DNA from: Oryzias latipes
Taxonomy: Eukaryota; Chordata; Actinopteri; Beloniformes; Adrianichthyidae
Assembly: GCF_002234675.1 (NCBI RefSeq)
Contig: NC_019867.2
Coordinates: 31,128,614-31,192,613, forward strand
Reading direction: 5' to 3'
DNA: 64,000 bases
Numbering within the stretch: position 1 is the first letter of the stretch; every line of letters starts with the position of its first letter. Below are positions 60,768 to 64,000 of the stretch, in pieces. The notes under the pieces are model-generated. The model did no database searches and had not been told where the DNA came from. It worked only from the letters and a program-made list of their open reading frames with translations. The position numbers were made by a program, and so were the translations under genes.

Positions 60768-61039
60768 CTAGGGGACTACAGTACAACAGTGTGTCCTGAA
60801 CATGAAAACACACAACACAGCTTCTCCCCTAGGATACCTTGATTTTTGTCCCGGTGGTAAACTTCGTCCCAATAATCTAGTGTGTATTCAAGCTAAGGTC
60901 CTCACCAGGATATAAGTACAAACACAGATAACATTCACACACACAAACACACAAGGCCCATACAAACATTCACACAGAATGTTTACAGGCACAATGTTCA
61001 CACACATAAACACAACGTTCACACGTACACACAAATTGA

Positions 61040-61163
61040 CCCTTGTGCTATCCTAGGCACTTTAACATTGGAAGTGTGGTCATCTAGACCCACTAGAAAG
61101 AACTGTCTAGTGGGTCTAGATGACCCAACTCCCAATGTTAAAGTGCCTAGGATAGCACAAGGG
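61040..61163. mobile_element. Snap-back derivative of the TTAA MITE
   Basis: The left end (CCCTTGTGCTATCCTAGGCA...ccactaga) is followed after a few bases by its own inverted copy (...tagtgggtctagatgaccc ... GGATAGCACAAGGG). Arms are about 55 bp with few mismatches; the normal other end and interior are absent. Confidence 0.88.
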
Positions 61164-61629
61164 TTACACACACACATTCTTTGCGGACACAAAGGTCACT
61201 TCCACAACATTTGCATGCACAAAGTTCACACAACATTCACACACAATGTTCACATGCAGAACATTCACAAGGACAGTTTTCATGCACACAGGGCTTACAC
61301 GTACAACGATCAGATTCACCACTTTTACTTCCAGAATGTTACACACACGCACAAGGTTCAACACGCAGCGTTCACACAAGTAATGTTCAAACAGACACAT
61401 GACTTTCACTCAAAGCGTTCAAATGAACAAGCTTACCAAGCACAGCTTTTATACACACAGTATTCACACCCATAACATTTACACACACAATGTTGACACA
61501 TACAAGGTCAACCCACATACCATTTCTGTCAGAGAGATCCAGATTATCAATAAGAAAAAGCAAAAGCAAAAACACAGTGACTGATTCATGAAACAAAAGC
61601 CGAACCCAAGCAGTGTGTTCCAAAACACT

Positions 61630-61702
61630 TGGAGAATGCGGGCATCGATCCCGCTACCTCTCGCATGCTAAGCGAGCGCTCTACCATTTGAGCTAATTCC
61701 CC
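61630..61702 (-). tRNA. tRNA-Ala (AGC), second copy
   Basis: Base-for-base the same 73-nt gene as at 60128-60200, with the same TTTT terminator context and similar flanks ('agcaaaagcaaaaacacagt' on the 3' side, 'ctgcagtctgg' on the 5' side), so it arose by segmental duplication. Confidence 0.92.
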
Positions 61703-61871
61703 ACCTGGGGTACCCCAACCCCCACTTTTTGTTGACTTCACTGCAGTCTGGACAATTAGCAGGTCAGACAGCAAACATCGGATCCTATCCTTCAAATAAG
61801 GAAAGGCAAAAGCAAAAATACACAGTGTGGTTAACTCATGATACAAAAGCTGAAGCTAAGCAGCATCAAAA

Positions 61872-61914
61872 CACTTGGAGAGTGCAGGCATTGATCCCCC
61901 TAACTCTCACATGC
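61872..61914 (-). pseudogene. tRNA-Ala 3' half (relic)
   Basis: 'acttggagagtgcaggcatt' then 'gatccccctaactctcacatgc' and the same 'ttttcctcaaagt' continuation as the relic at 60389. Stem mismatches and no anticodon arm. Confidence 0.78.
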
Positions 61915-62159
61915 TTTTCCTCAAAGTATTTTTCAAAGTTTGTTTAAAATTAATACAAAGTAAAGATTTTGATATAAATTTTGCAATACCCTTTTTGACC
62001 ACTAGTGGGGGTTGGAGGTTAGAGGCACACAACGTTATCACACATTCACACATAACACACATAACATTTACACGCACAAAGTTTACACACAACGTTCATA
62101 CAAATAACACTAACACAGAATGGTCACTCGTACAATCTTCACACATATAAGATAAGATA

Positions 62160-62970
62160 AGATATTACTATTAATCATGGACTCTGACCTAAACTTTAAC
62201 AGCCATATCAAGTCAGTAACATCAGCGGCATTTTACCATCTGAAAAACATTGCCAAAATCAAAAACATAGTGTCAAAGCCAGACCTGGAGATACTTATTC
62301 ATGCATTTGTCTCCAGTAGGTTAGACTACTGTAACGGCCTGCTCATCTGCCTCTCCAAACGAGGTGTAAAACAGCTTCAGTACATCCAGAATGCTGCTGC
62401 TCGAGTCCTGACCAGAACCAGGAAGTATGATCACATTAGTCCTGTGCTCAGGTCTCTGCACTGGCTCCCTGTACCTCAAAGAATAGACTTCAAAGCAGCT
62501 CTGCTTGTGTACAAGTCTCTCCATGGCCGAGCACCAAAGTACATCTCTGACATGTTAGTGCCATATGAACCATCTCGTACTCTGAGGACCTCAGGGGCCG
62601 GCCTCCTGTTGATTCCCAGAGTCAGAACTAAACAAGGGGAATCAGCGTTTCAATATTCTGCAGCTAAAATCTGGAACAGCCTCCCTGAAGTCGTAAGACA
62701 GGCCTCTTCTGTGTTCATGTTCAAATCTAGACTTAAAACATTTCTGTTTAGCCGTGTATATGACTGAAAGGTCCTATCTGCGGTTTTCTTTCCTTCCCTT
62801 CCTTTATTTTTAAATCATTTTTCAAATTTTTTCTTTTCTTTTAAAGTAAATTTTACGTTGATTATTTCAATGATGTATTGTGATTTTAATGCATTTTTCT
62901 GTTTTGTGAAGCACCTTGAATTACTTTGTGTATGAATTGTGCTATACAAATAAACTTGCCTTGCCTTGCC
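62160..62970 (+). mobile_element. L2-type LINE, 5'-truncated 3' end
   Basis: A 196-aa open frame (62177-62767): SHIKSVTSAAFYHLKNIAKI, SSRLDYCNGLL, LQYIQNAAARVLTRT, SLHWLPVPQRIDFKAALLVY, YSAAKIWNSLPEVVRQA. This is the C-terminal part of ORF2 of fish L2 LINEs, intact to its stop. The tail is AATAAACTTGCC(TTGCC)n, a short repeat tail typical of L2. The open frame suggests fairly recent insertion. Confidence 0.88.
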
Positions 62971-63557
62971 TACTTTATTAGTCCCACGATGGGGAAATTT
63001 CCTTTTTTTTATTTTTTTGTAACACTAACACAGAATGTTCACTCGCACAATGTTCACACATATAACACTAAGACAGAATGCTCACATGCACACACAATGT
63101 ATTTGTATTTCCAACTTTTTTTCCCATCTCTCCCTATTCGATTTTAAGTTCCACACTCATAAATTGAACACATACAACCTTCACACAAAAAACATTCCTA
63201 CACACAATGTTCACACACTACGTTGACACAAACAATGTTCATATATACAAAGTTTCCATGGACAACATTCGCAAACACAGCATACCCACCCATGAAATTC
63301 ACAATGTTCACACACATACACACAATGTTCATACACCCAACATTTACCTGCAAAATGTTGACACACACAACATTCACACAGTTAATGTCCACATGCATAA
63401 CATTCACACACGCAATGTTTACACACATAAAGTCAACCCACACACCATTTCTGTAAGAGACATCCAGAATTTCAATTTGGAAAGGGAAAAGCAAAAACAC
63501 AGTGTGACTGACTCATGAAACGAATACCGATGGTAAGCAGCATGTTTCAAAAAAATT

Positions 63558-63600
63558 AGAGAATGCGGGCATCGATCCCGCTACCTCTCACATGCTTTTC
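63558..63600 (-). pseudogene. tRNA-Ala 3' half (relic)
   Basis: 'gagaatgcgggcatcgatcc' and 'cgctacctctcacatgc', then 'ttttcctcaaagtg'. The 3' half is perfect apart from the tip; the 5' half is lost. Confidence 0.8.
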
Positions 63601-64000
63601 CTCAAAGTGTTTTTGAGTTTTTTTATTAATAAATACAAAATAAAGATTTTAATATAAATTAAGGATTTTTCAATACCACTTTTGGCCACTATTCCCAAAA
63701 AGTCTCTTCCTGGAGACATATGAGAAGATGAGAGGGGAGGGCTTTTAGGTCATTCTGAAGCTAGTGGCAAGCTGATCCCCGCGGAGACCTCAATTTTTGT
63801 CCCCGCTGTAAACTTGGTCCCCATAAGCATGTGTGTATCCACGATAAGGTCCTCACAGGAATATAAGTACAAACAGATAACATTCACACACACACAATGT
63901 TCACACACACAACTTACACTCAGAATGTTTACAGGCACAATATTCACACACATGCACACAACATTCACACACAATGTTCACACACAACGTTCTCATACAC

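Larger units (their letters stand above)
59380..64000. repeat. Degenerate 15-bp VNTR region, main block
   Basis: Blocks at 59395-59590, 59800-60050, 60915-61060, 61165-61520, 62030-62150, 63020-63080, 63160-63460 and 63860-64000 are built from ACACAATGTTCAC / ACACAACGTTCAC units of about 15 bp. They are interrupted by MITEs, tRNA segments and a LINE. ORFs on both strands across these blocks (THNVH or VNVVC repeats) are by-products. Confidence 0.85.

Noticed and set aside
62177-62767. A 196-aa intact ORF as a host gene
   Set aside because: Its motifs (LDYCNGLL, IQNAAARVL, LHWLPVPQRI) are those of L2 LINE ORF2; it has a LINE tail.
63198-63500. VNVVC/THNVH-rich ORFs on both strands at 58244-64000
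   Set aside because: A 15-bp repeat keeps all frames periodic, so long ORFs arise automatically. No start context, domain or splice sites.

Overview
This is vertebrate (teleost fish) genomic DNA. Genes are split by short GT-AG introns, CpG-rich first exons alternate with AT-rich introns, and fish-type mobile elements fill most of the rest: Tc1-like, hAT, a piggyBac-like TTAA MITE, L2, RTE and L1/Tx1-type LINEs, and tRNA-derived SINEs. The very abundant TTAA MITE (at least 13 copies or pieces) makes me think of a medaka (Oryzias), but that is a guess.

Layout. (1) 1-3800: repeats, then a complete cyclophilin A gene (ppia type, +, 2122-3531) with a TATA box and an apparent GC-AG first intron. 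(2) 4400-5540: a decayed Tc1 element. (3) 6650-11080, minus strand: a three-exon secreted Dickkopf-family gene that seems to carry only the C-terminal cysteine-rich domain; its introns are full of MITEs. (4) 13480-31800, plus strand: slc18a1 (vesicular monoamine transporter 1). All 16 coding exons join in frame to a 519-aa protein, preceded by a non-coding exon 1 with a TATA-like box. (5) 32600-38250: repeat block with nested MITEs, a Tc1 5' end and two oppositely oriented L1-type LINE pieces. (6) 38270-51630, plus strand: tti2 (TELO2-interacting protein 2). Nine coding exons join in frame to 517 aa. Intron 1 holds a dead hAT transposon and a dead Tc1; later introns hold two minisatellites (25 bp and 24 bp) and a 21-bp-arm hairpin. 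(7) 53500-58210, minus strand: ten in-frame coiled-coil exons resembling the middle of centriolin, with no visible exons for the C-terminal part. (8) 58200-64000: a degenerate 15-bp VNTR (ACACAAYGTTCAC type) broken up by MITEs, an L2 LINE and a repeated segment that carries two intact tRNA-Ala(AGC) genes and three half copies.

The genes do not form a pathway. Cyclophilin A is a cytosolic prolyl isomerase, the Dkk-like protein should modulate Wnt signalling outside the cell, slc18a1 loads monoamines into vesicles, tti2 supports PIKK kinase maturation in the TTT complex, and centriolin is a centrosome/midbody protein. The Dkk-like gene and slc18a1 are transcribed divergently from promoters about 2.4 kb apart.

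No new defence or metabolic system is visible. The most unusual items are the CRD2-only Dkk gene, the truncated centriolin-like gene, the tRNA-Ala/VNTR array, and the nested biology of the TTAA MITE family, including repeated hAT insertion into the same site and a snap-back derivative.
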